This document shows positions 8,058-15,581 of a DNA stretch of 20,255 nucleotides, in pieces (position 1 is the stretch's first letter; the number at the start of each line of letters is the position of its first letter). The position numbers and the translations under genes are program-made. Source of the stretch: an uncultured Clostridia bacterium (GTDB taxonomy: Bacteria; Bacillota; Clostridia; Peptostreptococcales; Anaerovoracaceae); NCBI GenBank assembly GCA_934234035.1, contig CAKQHH010000027.1:1-20255 (forward strand), in the 5' to 3' direction. The notes below the pieces were generated by a model that saw nothing but the letters and a program-made list of their open reading frames with translations, was not told the DNA's origin and did not search any database.

Positions 8058-8090
8058 ATGGCCCTTTCTTGGAAGGGGCCATATTTTTTT
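8058..8090 (+). terminator. Intrinsic terminator between rpmA and obg
   Basis: ATGGCCC/GGGCCAT (8058-8064 and 8076-8082) forms the base of a hairpin extended by T-G and T-A pairs, followed by a run of seven T at 8084-8090. It begins 6 bases after the rpmA stop. A T-run also precedes the stem, so it could act in both directions. obg starts only 18 bases downstream, so its expression probably depends on partial read-through. Confidence 0.85.
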
Positions 8091-8108
8091 GTAAAACGGG
8101 AGATAAAC

Positions 8109-9392
8109 ATGTTCGTAGATAGAGCAGAAATTAATATCGTTTCCGGTAAGGGCGGAAACGGAGCAGTTACCTTCCGTCGGGAACCATTTGTGCCGGAAGG
8201 AGGCCCGGATGGCGGTGATGGCGGTAACGGCGGCAGCGTAATCTTTGAAGCGGATAACAACCTGCGTACCCTTATGGATTTCAAATACAAGCGTGTGTAT
8301 AAGGCGGAATCCGGGCAAGATGGAATGCGCCGGAAGCGTTTCGGAAAGAAAGGTCAGGATCTCATCATTCACGTTCCGGTGGGTACTTTGATTATCGACA
8401 AAGAAACCGGTCTGCTGATGAAGGATATGAAGAATCCGGGAGACCGCCTGGTTGCCGCAAAGGGTGGCAAAGGCGGAAAGGGAAACGTGCATTTCAAGAA
8501 CTCCGTACGTCAGGCACCGAATTTTGCGGAAGCCGGAGCGTCGGCAAAGGAACGCACCGTTATCCTGGAACTGAAGTTAATCGCCGACGTAGGACTTTTG
8601 GGATTCCCGAATGTGGGAAAATCCACTCTTCTGTCGGTGGCTACCAGTGCGAAACCGAAAATCGCCAATTATCATTTTACCACCATTGATCCAAATCTGG
8701 GCGTGGTGAACATTCACGACAAGAGCTTTGTGATGGCGGATATCGCCGGCATCATTGAAGGTGCTCATATGGGCTTTGGCTTGGGAATTCGTTTTCTGAA
8801 GCATATCGAGCGTACTAAGATGCTGATTCATGTCATCGACGTTTCCGGAAGTGAAGGTCGGGATCCAATCGAGGATTATAAGAAAATAAATGCGGAACTG
8901 GAGCAGTACAATCCGGCACTCTTGAAGAAACCGCAGATTATCGCTGCCAATAAGATTGATTTGGTGGAGGATGAGGAAGCGCTGGACGCATTTATGGATT
9001 TCATGAAAAAGGAAGGTCGAGATGTCTTCCCGATTTCCGCAGCGACCCGACAGGGCGTGGAAGAGCTTCTCAATGAAACATTAAATCGGATTGAGAATTA
9101 CATTCCTCCGGAAGAAGATGAAATCGAACTCTTCGACTTTGAAAAGGATGAATACGATGCGGATTACAAGAAGCTGGAAGCATTCGTGGCAGAGGATGGC
9201 GCTTACGAATTAACCGGCGGTCAGCTGCTGAAGATTTTCCGTTCTACCAACTTTACCGATGTGGGATCTATGCGGTACTTGTATCGGTATATTGTGAACA
9301 AGGGCGGAATCGATATGCTGAAGGAACTGGGTCTTCAGGAAGGGGATACGGTTCGAATCGAGGATTACGAATTTGAATATTATGACGATTAG
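8109..9392 (+). CDS. obg: GTPase Obg (CgtA), ribosome assembly and stress control
   Basis: This 427-residue GTPase acts in late 50S assembly and couples ribosome status to stress. Domain order is typical. First is a glycine-rich Obg fold (about 1-160, with repeated GGDGG/GGKGGKG elements). Then comes the G domain, with G1 GFPNVGKST from 165, G3 DIAG from 211 and G4 NKID at 281-284. Last is an acidic linker and the C-terminal OCT domain (about 345-427). GGGAG at 8098-8102 supports ATG 8109. An in-frame ATG at 8058 lies inside the terminator stem and adds residues foreign to the family. obg after rpmA is the standard Firmicute order. Confidence 0.96.
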   Translation: MFVDRAEINIVSGKGGNGAVTFRREPFVPEGGPDGGDGGNGGSVIFEADNNLRTLMDFKYKRVYKAESGQDGMRRKRFGKKGQDLIIHVPVGTLIIDKETGLLMKDMKNPGDRLVAAKGGKGGKGNVHFKNSVRQAPNFAEAGASAKERTVILELKLIADVGLLGFPNVGKSTLLSVATSAKPKIANYHFTTIDPNLGVVNIHDKSFVMADIAGIIEGAHMGFGLGIRFLKHIERTKMLIHVIDVSGSEGRDPIEDYKKINAELEQYNPALLKKPQIIAANKIDLVEDEEALDAFMDFMKKEGRDVFPISAATRQGVEELLNETLNRIENYIPPEEDEIELFDFEKDEYDADYKKLEAFVAEDGAYELTGGQLLKIFRSTNFTDVGSMRYLYRYIVNKGGIDMLKELGLQEGDTVRIEDYEFEYYDD

Positions 9393-9433
9393 TCTCATAA
9401 TGCGGCTCCCGGCCGGCATATTGAGATAAAACG

Positions 9434-9472
9434 AAAACCACAGGGTTTGTAAATTCTGTGGTTTTATTTTTT
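9434..9472 (+). terminator. Intrinsic terminator after obg
   Basis: A perfect 10-bp stem, AAAACCACAG (9434-9443) with CTGTGGTTTT (9456-9465), is followed by ATTTTTT. The A-rich left arm makes it potentially bidirectional. It closes the rplU-rpmA-obg unit about 40 bases after the obg stop. Confidence 0.9.
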
Positions 9473-9560
9473 GTGGAAAAAATCTATTTTTAAACGGTTT
9501 TTTCGGTTTTTTAATTCATTCTACGAGAAACGTAAACCTTTTGTGGGAGTTTTCGGACCT

Positions 9561-9589
9561 TTGCGCTTTCTTCTTTTTTCAATTATGAT
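9561..9589 (+). promoter_or_regulatory. Candidate promoter of comEA
   Basis: TTGCGC at 9561-9566 and TATGAT at 9584-9589 are separated by 17 bp, with the start codon at 9614. The -35 box is weak. The preceding stretch (9475-9560) is rich in T-runs, including two copies of CGGTTTTTT, and has no gene. Confidence 0.5.
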
Positions 9590-9613
9590 GGGAATAAAGA
9601 AGGAGGATGAGAT

Positions 9614-10231
9614 ATGATTAGTTTTATTAGAAAAATATATGAAGAAAATTCCAAAATAGTATTTAAATTTCTATTGATATTGATTATAGTTATATTGACT
9701 GTTGTTGTTAGTGTCCGACAGAATGCATCGAATGAAATTGATTTGGGTGCGGCGAAAGAAACGGACAAGGTTTCCGCGGAGGAAACGGCCGAGAAGGAAT
9801 ATTATGTGGATATCAGCGGGGAGGTGAAGAAACCGGGAGTCTATAAGGTAAAGAAGAAAACCCGCCTGGTGTTTCTCATCGACAAGGCCGGGGGATTAAC
9901 CGGAAAGGCGGATTTGGACGCAATTAATCAGGCTTCCTACGTGGAAGACGGTGCAAAGATTATCATTCCGAGGAAAGGAGAGAATAAGAGTTCGGATGAG
10001 GCGGGGGCAGAAACGCCGGAAACATCTGCCGTCAATACAAGTGGAAAAATTAATATCAATCAGGCTTCTGCAGAGGAATTGACATCGATACCGGGCGTCG
10101 GTACTGTAATTGCTCAACGAATCGTGGAGTACAGGAACGGTGCGAGGTTCAACAGTATTGAGGATATTAAGAACGTGAAGGGAATCGGAGATGCGACTTT
10201 TGAGAAAATGAAAGATAGCATTACGGTTTAG
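9614..10231 (+). CDS. comEA: ComEA-like competence DNA-binding protein
   Basis: The 205-residue protein begins with a short basic segment and one membrane helix (about 17-34, FKFLLILIIVILTVVVSV), so it is anchored with the rest outside. An SLBB domain (about 63-120, YYVDISGEVKKPGVYKV) is followed by a flexible Ser/Glu/Ala linker (121-143). The C-terminal double helix-hairpin-helix DNA-binding domain is at 145-205, with hairpins IPGVG (159-163) and VKGIG (188-192). This is the full ComEA architecture; in transformable bacteria ComEA binds incoming double-stranded DNA and passes it to the ComEC channel. AGGAGG at 9601-9606 sets the start. comEC is not adjacent. The next gene starts 15 bases after the stop, so the two are probably cotranscribed. 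Confidence 0.9.
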   Translation: MISFIRKIYEENSKIVFKFLLILIIVILTVVVSVRQNASNEIDLGAAKETDKVSAEETAEKEYYVDISGEVKKPGVYKVKKKTRLVFLIDKAGGLTGKADLDAINQASYVEDGAKIIIPRKGENKSSDEAGAETPETSAVNTSGKININQASAEELTSIPGVGTVIAQRIVEYRNGARFNSIEDIKNVKGIGDATFEKMKDSITV

Positions 10232-10246
10232 ACAGGAGTATTTGTT

Positions 10247-10789
10247 ATGAATAATCGCTCTGTGTTAGATAATTCATTGGATAAGAAAAAGGATTGGTTA
10301 GAGGAACTCCACAAGACATTGAAGGAATCGCAGCATTCCACCATTGTGTTCACATTACAAAACGAATCGGATTTTCCCTCTATGATGCGGGAATATGCAC
10401 CGATTGTAACGTACAATCGAATTTTGGAGTTGGGAATGGGAAATCGCGTGATGGAAGATATTCACGCTTTCCTAGAGGCATGCAACATACCGGACTCTCG
10501 AAACGGTGCATCCTATATCTACGAGTGTATTTTTCTGATTCGAAAGTACAAGGATGAAAAGTATGCGGTGACGAAGGACATTTATCCGGAAATCGCCAAA
10601 CAAAATCGAACTTCCGCAGCGGTAGTGGAGTCGGCCATTCGCAGCTGCATTAAACAAACTTGGGAGGAAAACCGAGAAGGAAGTGAAAAAGGCATGCGGA
10701 CGCTGTTTCAGAAGCGGCCGTCTAATTTGGTTTTTATACGGAAATTATGCGAGTATATAGAAAATAGGGAATTGCATTTTTGTAAGTAA
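10247..10789 (+). CDS. Receiver-less regulator with Spo0A-type DNA-binding domain
   Basis: This 180-residue protein carries at about 68-175 a domain resembling the C-terminal effector domain of Spo0A. Shared features are the initial helices, the TKDIYPEIAKQ segment (109-119, compare TKELYPAIAKK), the recognition-helix region VVESAIRSCIKQTW (126-139, compare RVERAIRHAIEVAW) and the closing KRPSNLVFIRKLCEYI. The phosphoacceptor receiver domain is absent. In its place is a 65-residue segment I do not recognise. In the recognition helix the Glu (128) and second Arg (132) are kept, but two arginines of Spo0A are Val126 and Ser129, so target preference may differ. AGGAG at 10234-10238 lies 8 bases before ATG. 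It probably shares a transcript with comEA and lies just upstream of the pyruvate oxidoreductase gene. Function is inferred only: a transcription regulator. Confidence 0.75.
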   Translation: MNNRSVLDNSLDKKKDWLEELHKTLKESQHSTIVFTLQNESDFPSMMREYAPIVTYNRILELGMGNRVMEDIHAFLEACNIPDSRNGASYIYECIFLIRKYKDEKYAVTKDIYPEIAKQNRTSAAVVESAIRSCIKQTWEENREGSEKGMRTLFQKRPSNLVFIRKLCEYIENRELHFCK

Positions 10790-10814
10790 TTCACAAAATC
10801 AATACCTCAACTCA

Positions 10815-10843
10815 TTGATAAGTACTAACTTCCGTGCTATTAT
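10815..10843 (+). promoter_or_regulatory. Promoter of the pyruvate:ferredoxin oxidoreductase gene
   Basis: TTGATA at 10815-10820 and TATTAT at 10838-10843 are separated by 17 bp, and the start codon is at 10880. The -35 box overlaps an inverted repeat ATCAAT (10798-10803)/ATTGAT (10814-10819), a possible operator. Confidence 0.7.
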
Positions 10844-10879
10844 GTAAATGATTTGAAATAATTGAAGGGGGTATTTACG

Positions 10880-13800
10880 ATGGGTAAAAAACGAATATTA
10901 AAAACCATGGATGGTAATACTGCGGCTGCACATGTAGCGTATGCTTTCTCCGAGGTATCCGCAATATACCCCATTACACCATCGTCAGTAATGGCCGAAA
11001 ATATAGATGCTTGGGCAAATCAAGGTCGAAAGAATCTGTTTGACCAGGAAGTAAAAATTGTCGAAATGCAGTCGGAAGGCGGCGCTGCCGGAGCCGTTCA
11101 CGGTTCACTGATTACCGGATCGTTGACGTCTACTTATACCGCATCGCAGGGTCTGCTTTTGATGATTCCGAACATGTATAAGATTGCGGCGGAACGGTTG
11201 CCGGGCGTTTTCCACGTAGCGGCAAGAGCCATCACCACGCAGTCCTTGTCTATTTTTGGAGATCACTCGGATGTGATGGCCACCAGACAGACCGGTTTTA
11301 CTATGCTGGCTTCCAACAGCCCGCAGGAAGTAATGGATTTGGCGGCAGTTGCGCATTTGGCGGCAATTAAGGCCAGCCTTCCGGTGCTTCACTTCTTTGA
11401 TGGATTCAGAACCAGTCACGAACAGCAGAAAATTGAAGTATGGGATTACGATACACTGGGAAAGATGCTGGATTGGGATGCTGTTGCCGCATTCCGCAAG
11501 AAAGCACAGAATCCGAATCATCCGCACCTCATGGGTTCCGCAGAGCAGCCGGAGACATTCTTCCAGCACAGCGAATCCAGAAATGAGGCATATCGGGATG
11601 CGGTAGAAACAGTTGCTTCGGTAATGGAGCAGGTGAACAAAGAAGCTGGAACGAATTACAAGCCGTTCAATTATTACGGTGCACCGGACGCCACTGAAGT
11701 AATCGTGGCAATGGGTTCCGTTTGTGAAACGGCCGAAGAAGTCGTGGATTATTTGAATGCGCAGGGACGCAAGGTGGGTCTGGTGAAAGTACACCTGTAC
11801 CGGCCGTTTTCTTCCAAGTACCTGTCTGCAGCAATCCCGGCATCCGTTCAGAGAATTGCCGTGCTGGATCGAACCAAAGAACCGGGATCTCAGGGCGAAC
11901 CGCTGTATCTGGATGTGGTAAGCGCATTGAAGGAACAGTCCCGCAGCGAGATTACCGTCGCTCGGGGAAGATACGGACTGGGCTCTAAAGATACCCAGCC
12001 GGGAGATCTTATTGCGGTATACGACAATCTCGGTTCCGCAGATCCGAAAATGGAATTTACGATTTCCATCACCGACGATGTGACGCATCTGTCCTTGCCG
12101 AGAACCTGCAATCCGGTGGTTTCGTCGCCATCCACGATTTCCTGCAAGTTCTGGGGCTTGGGTGCTGATGGAACGGTGGGCGCCAACAAAAACAGCGTAA
12201 AAATAATCGGAGATAACACCGACAAATACGTTCAGGCGTACTTCCAGTACGACTCAAAGAAATCCGGCGGTGTCACCATCTCCCACCTGCGTTTCGGCGA
12301 TGAACCGATTCGTTCCACCTATTATGTAAACAACGCAGACTTTATTGCCTGCCACAATGCATCCTACATGCATAAGTATCAGATTGTACAGGATGTCAAT
12401 CCGGGCGGAACCTTCCTGCTGAACTGCAGTTGGAGTGATGAGGAATTAGATGCAGTACTGCCTGCATCGGCAAAGAGATACATCGCAGAGAACAATATCC
12501 GGTTCTACACCTGTGATGCGGTGGATATCGCTGTGAAACTGGGCTTGGGTGCTCGGAGAACCAACACGGTACTGCAGGCGGCATTCTTCAAGCTGTCCGA
12601 AGTCATTCCAATTGATAAAGCGGTTGGATACATGAAGGAAGCGATTCGGAAGACCTATGGCCGTAAGGGAGAAGATATCGTTGCCATGAACTGCGAAGCG
12701 GTGGATGCCGGAATTACCCATATTCATCAGGTAGAAGTACCGGAAGCGTGGAAGAATGCAGTTGAGGAACCGACCGACAAGTCCGTAGAGACAGATCGAC
12801 CGGACCTGAAGCAGTACGTCGAAGAGATATTGATTCCGGATTCGGCAATGGAAGGAGATTCCATTCCGGTATCTCGATTTGTAAAGACGAACGACGGAAT
12901 GATTCCTTCCGGCACAGCAGCATTTGAGAAGAGAGGCGTGGCAATTTCCGTTCCGAAGTGGATTCCGGAAAATTGCCTCCAGTGCAATATGTGCTCTTTT
13001 GTGTGTCCGCACGGTGCCATTCGTCCGTTTGCGGTTACCGAGGACGAAGCGGCGAAGTCCGGTGCGGCTGCATTGGAAATGAAGGGAAAGACCGGAGACG
13101 GACGAAAATTTGCTCTGGCAATCTCTTCCTATGACTGTGCAGGCTGTGGTTCCTGTGTAGAATCCTGCCCGGCAAAGAACAAGGCTCTGGAGATGGTTTC
13201 CTTCGAGTCTGCGGAATCCCAGGAGGAACAGAAGGTATTCGATTACCTGGAGAAGCATGTGGGCCAGGAAATCGGTGCGACGGAGGCAAAATCCGTTAAA
13301 GAAGTGGGCTTCCGGAAACCGTACCTGGAATTCTCCGGCGCGTGCCCGGGATGCGGTGAGTCGCCTTATGCAAAGCTGGTTACACAGCTCTTTGGCGACC
13401 GCATGATCATCGCCAATGCCACCGGCTGCAGTTCTATCTGGGGTGGCAGTGCACCGAGCACACCGTATACCGTTGATAAGAACGGAAGAGGCCCGGCATG
13501 GTCCAACTCCCTCTTTGAGGACAATGCGGAATTCGGACTGGGCATGGCGATTTCGGTTCAGGCTCGCCGCAAGGAGCTTTGCGGTAAAGTCGCTCAGCTG
13601 GCGGCACATCCGGAGTGTGCGGAGGCCGCAAAGGTGTGGATGGATCACATGGATGACGGCATCGAATCGGAAGTGGCCGGCGATAACCTGTTGAAGGCAA
13701 TTTCGGAATGCGAACTGCCGGAAGCGGCGTATGTACGGGAGAATTCCGATTTACTGGTAAAACCATCCGTATGGATGTTCGGCGGAGACGGCTGGGCATA

Positions 13801-14419
13801 CGATATCGGTTACGGCGGGTTGGACCACGCACTGGCATCCGGAGAGAACATCAATGTTCTGGTATTCGATACCGAGGTATATTCCAACACCGGCGGACAG
13901 GCATCCAAGTCCACTCCGACGGGCGCGGTGGCACAGTTTGCTGCAGGCGGAAAGAAGAACGGAAAAAAGAATCTGGCGCAGATGGCAATGGCGTACGGCT
14001 ATGTATACGTGGCACAGATTGCGATGGGTGCCAACCCGAACCAGGCAATTCGCGCAATTCGGGAAGCGGAGGCGTATGACGGCCCATCCATCATCGTGGC
14101 ATACTCCCCGTGCATCAACCACGGTATCCGTACCGGCATGAAGAATTCCATGCAGGAAATGAAGAAGGCCGTGGAATCCGGATACTGGAACCTGTTCCGT
14201 TACAACCCGACAAACGTTTCGGAGAAAAAGAATCCGCTGACCGTGGACAGCAAGGAACCAACCGTGGATTATAAAGACTTCCTGATGGGAGAAGTACGTT
14301 ACAGATCGTTACAGCAGGCGGATCCGGACAAAGCGGAACGACTCTTTGATGAGGCTTCCGAAAATGCGAAGAACAGATATGACGCATTGATTCGCCAACG
14401 AAATTCTTTGGAGAAATAA
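10880..14419 (+). CDS. nifJ: Pyruvate:ferredoxin (flavodoxin) oxidoreductase, homodimeric type
   Basis: At 1179 residues this is the full-length single-chain enzyme that oxidises pyruvate and CoA to acetyl-CoA and CO2, reducing ferredoxin, the central energy step of anaerobes. Domain I has YPITPSS at 30-36, which includes the conserved pyruvate-site threonine. Two ferredoxin-type 4Fe-4S motifs are C-x2-C-x2-C-x3-C at 699-709 and 753-763. The third cluster uses CPGC at 822-825 with downstream cysteines including NATGC. The thiamine diphosphate motif GGDGWAYDIGYGG starts at 968 and continues to DTEVYSNTGGQ. AAGGGGG at 10865-10871 supports ATG 10880; an upstream in-frame TTG at 10862 precedes that site. 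It has its own promoter, and the small DUF896 gene follows immediately. Confidence 0.97.
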   Translation: MGKKRILKTMDGNTAAAHVAYAFSEVSAIYPITPSSVMAENIDAWANQGRKNLFDQEVKIVEMQSEGGAAGAVHGSLITGSLTSTYTASQGLLLMIPNMYKIAAERLPGVFHVAARAITTQSLSIFGDHSDVMATRQTGFTMLASNSPQEVMDLAAVAHLAAIKASLPVLHFFDGFRTSHEQQKIEVWDYDTLGKMLDWDAVAAFRKKAQNPNHPHLMGSAEQPETFFQHSESRNEAYRDAVETVASVMEQVNKEAGTNYKPFNYYGAPDATEVIVAMGSVCETAEEVVDYLNAQGRKVGLVKVHLYRPFSSKYLSAAIPASVQRIAVLDRTKEPGSQGEPLYLDVVSALKEQSRSEITVARGRYGLGSKDTQPGDLIAVYDNLGSADPKMEFTISITDDVTHLSLPRTCNPVVSSPSTISCKFWGLGADGTVGANKNSVKIIGDNTDKYVQAYFQYDSKKSGGVTISHLRFGDEPIRSTYYVNNADFIACHNASYMHKYQIVQDVNPGGTFLLNCSWSDEELDAVLPASAKRYIAENNIRFYTCDAVDIAVKLGLGARRTNTVLQAAFFKLSEVIPIDKAVGYMKEAIRKTYGRKGEDIVAMNCEAVDAGITHIHQVEVPEAWKNAVEEPTDKSVETDRPDLKQYVEEILIPDSAMEGDSIPVSRFVKTNDGMIPSGTAAFEKRGVAISVPKWIPENCLQCNMCSFVCPHGAIRPFAVTEDEAAKSGAAALEMKGKTGDGRKFALAISSYDCAGCGSCVESCPAKNKALEMVSFESAESQEEQKVFDYLEKHVGQEIGATEAKSVKEVGFRKPYLEFSGACPGCGESPYAKLVTQLFGDRMIIANATGCSSIWGGSAPSTPYTVDKNGRGPAWSNSLFEDNAEFGLGMAISVQARRKELCGKVAQLAAHPECAEAAKVWMDHMDDGIESEVAGDNLLKAISECELPEAAYVRENSDLLVKPSVWMFGGDGWAYDIGYGGLDHALASGENINVLVFDTEVYSNTGGQASKSTPTGAVAQFAAGGKKNGKKNLAQMAMAYGYVYVAQIAMGANPNQAIRAIREAEAYDGPSIIVAYSPCINHGIRTGMKNSMQEMKKAVESGYWNLFRYNPTNVSEKKNPLTVDSKEPTVDYKDFLMGEVRYRSLQQADPDKAERLFDEASENAKNRYDALIRQRNSLEK

Positions 14420-14423
14420 TTTT

Positions 14424-14591
14424 ATGGAAAAAGAGAAAATCAATAGAATCAACCAACTGGCAAAACTGTCGAAAGAACGAGCGCTGACCGCCGAAGAAAA
14501 AAGCGAACAGCAGGAACTTCGGAAAGAGTTTATCAAAGAAATCCGTGCCGACGTACGGAGTCAGCTGGAGAGCATTGAAATCGTTGATTAA
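14424..14591 (+). CDS. DUF896 (YnzC/YozC) family small protein
   Basis: This 55-residue basic helical protein begins MEKEKINRINQLAKLSKE, contains LTAEEKSEQQELRKEF and ends RSQLESIEIVD. That is the complete DUF896 pattern: two helices around an LTxEEKxEQxxLRxxYI-type core, then a disordered tail. Homologues in Firmicutes, such as Bacillus YnzC, lack a firmly established role; some are reported in SOS-linked operons. GGAG at 14410-14413 lies inside the end of the oxidoreductase gene, and the start codon is 4 bases after that gene's stop. The two are therefore surely one transcript, closed by the terminator that follows. Confidence 0.88.
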   Translation: MEKEKINRINQLAKLSKERALTAEEKSEQQELRKEFIKEIRADVRSQLESIEIVD

Positions 14592-14598
14592 GTATCAC

Positions 14599-14634
14599 AA
14601 AAGGGACTGCCCATGCGGCAGCCCCTTTTGTTGT
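14599..14634 (+). terminator. Bidirectional terminator between convergent units
   Basis: AAAAGGG-A-CTGCC pairs with GGCAG-C-CCCTTTT around a CATGC loop, with one A-C mismatch, and TTTTGTTGT follows. The A-run on the left arm gives a T-run on the other strand. It therefore serves both the rightward oxidoreductase/DUF896 transcript and the leftward punA unit. Confidence 0.85.
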
Positions 14635-14654
14635 ACAATATTTTCTTTTCGCGT

Positions 14655-14909
14655 TTATGCCTGTTCCTGCATAGCCTTCAATGCTCTGGACAGCTGATCC
14701 GGACATGAAGTGTCTTTGAAACCGCAGCGAATGCCGCTGAGGCGATCGATGGCATCTTCCACGGTCATTCCTTTCAGAAGTGCGGAGATTCCCTGGAGGT
14801 TGCCGTTGCATCCGCCGGTGAAGCGAACATCCCGGATGATATTTCCTTCGGTTTCAATCTCGATAAGCTGGGAACAAACGCCCTGCGGTCTGAATGTAAA
14901 CTGGTTCAT
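14655..14909 (-). CDS. TSCPD domain-containing protein (TIGR03905 type)
   Basis: This 84-residue protein consists of a single TSCPD domain, the small zinc- or metal-binding-like module otherwise found at the C-terminus of some ribonucleotide reductases. Visible marks are the N-terminal FTFRPQGVCSQLIEIE, the FTGGCNGNLQGI segment (30-41), RCGFKDTSCPDQLSRAL near the C-terminus (61-77) and four cysteines in total. It matches the stand-alone family by length. A GAAAGGA ribosome site precedes ATG at 14907-14909 on the minus strand. It is the last gene of the leftward cluster after the HD hydrolase. Biochemical function is not established; a link to nucleotide metabolism is only suggested by the neighbours. 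Confidence 0.85.
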   Translation of the reverse strand: MNQFTFRPQGVCSQLIEIETEGNIIRDVRFTGGCNGNLQGISALLKGMTVEDAIDRLSGIRCGFKDTSCPDQLSRALKAMQEQA

Positions 14910-14951
14910 AGTTGAATAATCCTTTCAAAATAATTTGTATTTGCGAATAAC

Positions 14952-15527
14952 TTACAGGCCCAAAACATCCGAAATCTTCTTCATGGAATCCATTGCGATG
15001 AGGATGAACTCGTCGAAGGTGATGCCGGTTTCTTCAATGGCCATCATGAACTGACGGTTGGCACCCTTTGCGAAACGGGTTTCGTTGAAGCGCTTCTTGA
15101 TGGACTTTGGCTTAACGCTGGCCAGCTTCTTATCCGGATAAATCTGGGCAACGGCTTTCACGAATCCGCTCATCGGATCCGCCGCCAGAATGGCATACTG
15201 CAACGTAGTGTGGGCGATTACGCCGGATTCCGGATTATGTGCGCAGATGGCATCAATCAGAACTTGATCGTCGTAGCCTTCCTTCCGAAGAATATCCCCG
15301 GAAACCGGTCCGTGAGTGGACATGTCGTTCTTCCAGTCGCAAGTCTCTTCGTCCAGGTCGTGAAGCAAGCCCACAATACCCCAATATTCCACATCTTCCG
15401 GGGCCAGACGTTCTGCCAGCCCGCGCATGATGGCTTCCACGGCATACATGTGCACGATGTAATGATTGGCTTTTACATATTTGTGCAGCAGCTCATTGGC
15501 TTTTTCTCTTGTCAGAGTTTCACTCAT
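14952..15527 (-). CDS. HD-domain hydrolase
   Basis: This 191-residue protein is of the HD metal-dependent phosphohydrolase superfamily. Likely metal ligands are His26, His56-Asp57 (GLLHDLDEE) and Asp117 (AILAADPMSG); His97 in the ICAHNPE segment is a further candidate. The fold is all-helical, with no membrane segment or signal. Substrates of such small HD proteins are usually nucleotides or phosphorylated nucleosides, but none can be named from sequence. The start at 15527 has AAGGAG about 9 bases upstream; an in-frame ATG at 15566 lies before this site. It is 54 bases after punA on the same strand and 42 bases before the TSCPD gene, so the three probably form one unit. Confidence 0.85.
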   Translation of the reverse strand: MSETLTREKANELLHKYVKANHYIVHMYAVEAIMRGLAERLAPEDVEYWGIVGLLHDLDEETCDWKNDMSTHGPVSGDILRKEGYDDQVLIDAICAHNPESGVIAHTTLQYAILAADPMSGFVKAVAQIYPDKKLASVKPKSIKKRFNETRFAKGANRQFMMAIEETGITFDEFILIAMDSMKKISDVLGL

Positions 15528-15581
15528 GATATAAATCTCCTTTATAAAAATAATTTTTTGTAACAATTCTTATGGCGCTCG

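Noticed and set aside
8058..8108. In-frame upstream start for obg at 8058
   Set aside because: It lies inside the rpmA terminator stem and would add residues not found in Obg; the ribosome site fits ATG 8109.
9475..9560. Repeated CGGTTTTTT elements after obg
   Set aside because: There are only two short copies in a T-rich intergenic stretch, with no regular spacing and no sign of a repeat array or CRISPR.
12446..13648. 400-codon open frame antisense to the pyruvate oxidoreductase gene
   Set aside because: It has no family motifs and is fully contained in a gene whose iron-sulfur and thiamine motifs are intact.
14467..14473. TGTCGAA, a match to the Spo0A box
   Set aside because: It lies within the DUF896 coding sequence. 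Other copies (for example in recA and the oxidoreductase gene) are also inside genes, and none is seen in a promoter here, so chance occurrence is the simpler view.
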